Assembly: GCA_937924405.1 (NCBI GenBank)
Contig: CALDVW010000097.1
Span: 1-35,706, forward strand
Length of the DNA stretch: 35,706 nt
Direction: 5' to 3'
Origin: an uncultured Lysobacterales bacterium
GTDB taxonomy: Bacteria > Pseudomonadota > Gammaproteobacteria > Xanthomonadales > SZUA-36
Numbering within the stretch: position 1 is the first letter of the stretch; each line of letters begins with the position of its first letter. The notes beneath the pieces are model-generated. The model saw only the letters and a program-made list of their open reading frames with translations, was not told the DNA's origin and made no database searches. A program made the translations under genes and the position numbers. Positions 35,424 to 35,706 of this stretch are shown one piece after another.

Positions 35424-35706
35424 TCAGGGCCTGCCTATTGAATAGTAAATTATACCCCGCCGGCGCACGACATCCGGTGACCAGATGTTCCGTCCGTCAA
35501 TGATCACCGCCTGATTCATCTCCCGTCCAAGGCGGTCAAAATCGGGGGCCCAGTAAAGCTTCCACTCCGTAATCAACACCAGTGCGTCGGCGCCTTTGGC
35601 TGCTTTATACGGGTCTTTATAGATCTTGATTCCATCTCTGCCCTTGAAAAGCTTCTTGGCCTCTCCCGCGGCCTCAGGATCGTGTGCACGTACTTTTCCG
35701 CCCGCT
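35424..35706 (-). CDS. ugd: UDP-glucose 6-dehydrogenase, C-terminal fragment (partial)
   Basis: Only the last 93 codons are inside the window; the 5' part lies beyond the right edge. The frame reads [15 protein letters not shown], then [21 protein letters not shown] and ending [26 protein letters not shown]. This is the C-terminal UDP-binding domain of UDP-glucose/GDP-mannose dehydrogenases; ITEW and the IIDGRN block are diagnostic, and ugd-type enzymes fit best. UDP-glucuronate is used for acidic exopolysaccharide or capsule. It is the first visible gene of a ugd-gmd-fcl run and its end carries the gmd ribosome site. Confidence 0.88.
   Translation of the reverse strand, partial: AGGKVRAHDPEAAGEAKKLFKGRDGIKIYKDPYKAAKGADALVLITEWKLYWAPDFDRLGREMNQAVIIDGRNIWSPDVVRRRGIIYYSIGRP

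Overview
The window is a chromosomal segment from a Gammaproteobacterium, probably a free-living, non-enteric, Chromatiales- or Woeseiales-like lineage. The support is the gene order (algU/rpoE, mucA, mucB, mucC, mucD-type protease, lepA, lepB, DUF4845), plus pyrD2, type I murB, YceH, DUF2058 and a full-length cobalamin-dependent MetH. GC is moderate. No rRNA, tRNA, CRISPR array, insertion sequence or phage gene was seen. The exact genus cannot be told from the window.

Left part (1-7200, all minus strand): an envelope-stress operon read right to left. A sigma-E-type promoter lies upstream of rpoE. It is followed by the anti-sigma factor RseA/MucA, RseB/MucB, RseC/MucC and a periplasmic DegP/MucD protease, then lepA (EF4), lepB (signal peptidase I) and the first codons of a DUF4845 protein. 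An 11-bp hairpin in the lepA leader and a likely promoter before DUF4845 subdivide the transcript.

Middle left (7300-14400): an ALDH7-type dehydrogenase, pyrD and murB on plus; then on minus a glutaryl-CoA dehydrogenase, an NT5C1-like 5'-nucleotidase and an unusual fusion of a Nudix-like and an APH-kinase-like domain, both lacking catalytic residues. ALDH7 and GcdH are both lysine/glutarate catabolic enzymes.

Centre (14519-20800, plus): a tightly packed five-gene cassette of LolA-like periplasmic protein, two FtsX/MacB-type permeases, a LolD-like ATPase and an outer-membrane beta-barrel. These supply parts for a path across the envelope. It looks like a Lol-like export system distinct from LolCDE and is the best candidate here for an undescribed system. 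YceH and an unrecognised small protein follow.

Right centre (20833-27915, minus): NAD-dependent glutamate dehydrogenase, NAD kinase, a low-molecular-weight phosphatase and a fructosamine-kinase homologue, spaced as one operon; the last two suggest protein deglycation. Divergent from it is an ArsR-HTH/methyltransferase regulator (SahR-like) followed by metH (28068-32759), a probable methionine-cycle unit.

Right edge (32782-35706, minus): a DUF2058 protein, then GDP-fucose synthase, GDP-mannose 4,6-dehydratase and the C-terminus of a UDP-glucose 6-dehydrogenase, the nucleotide-sugar end of what is probably a surface polysaccharide locus.
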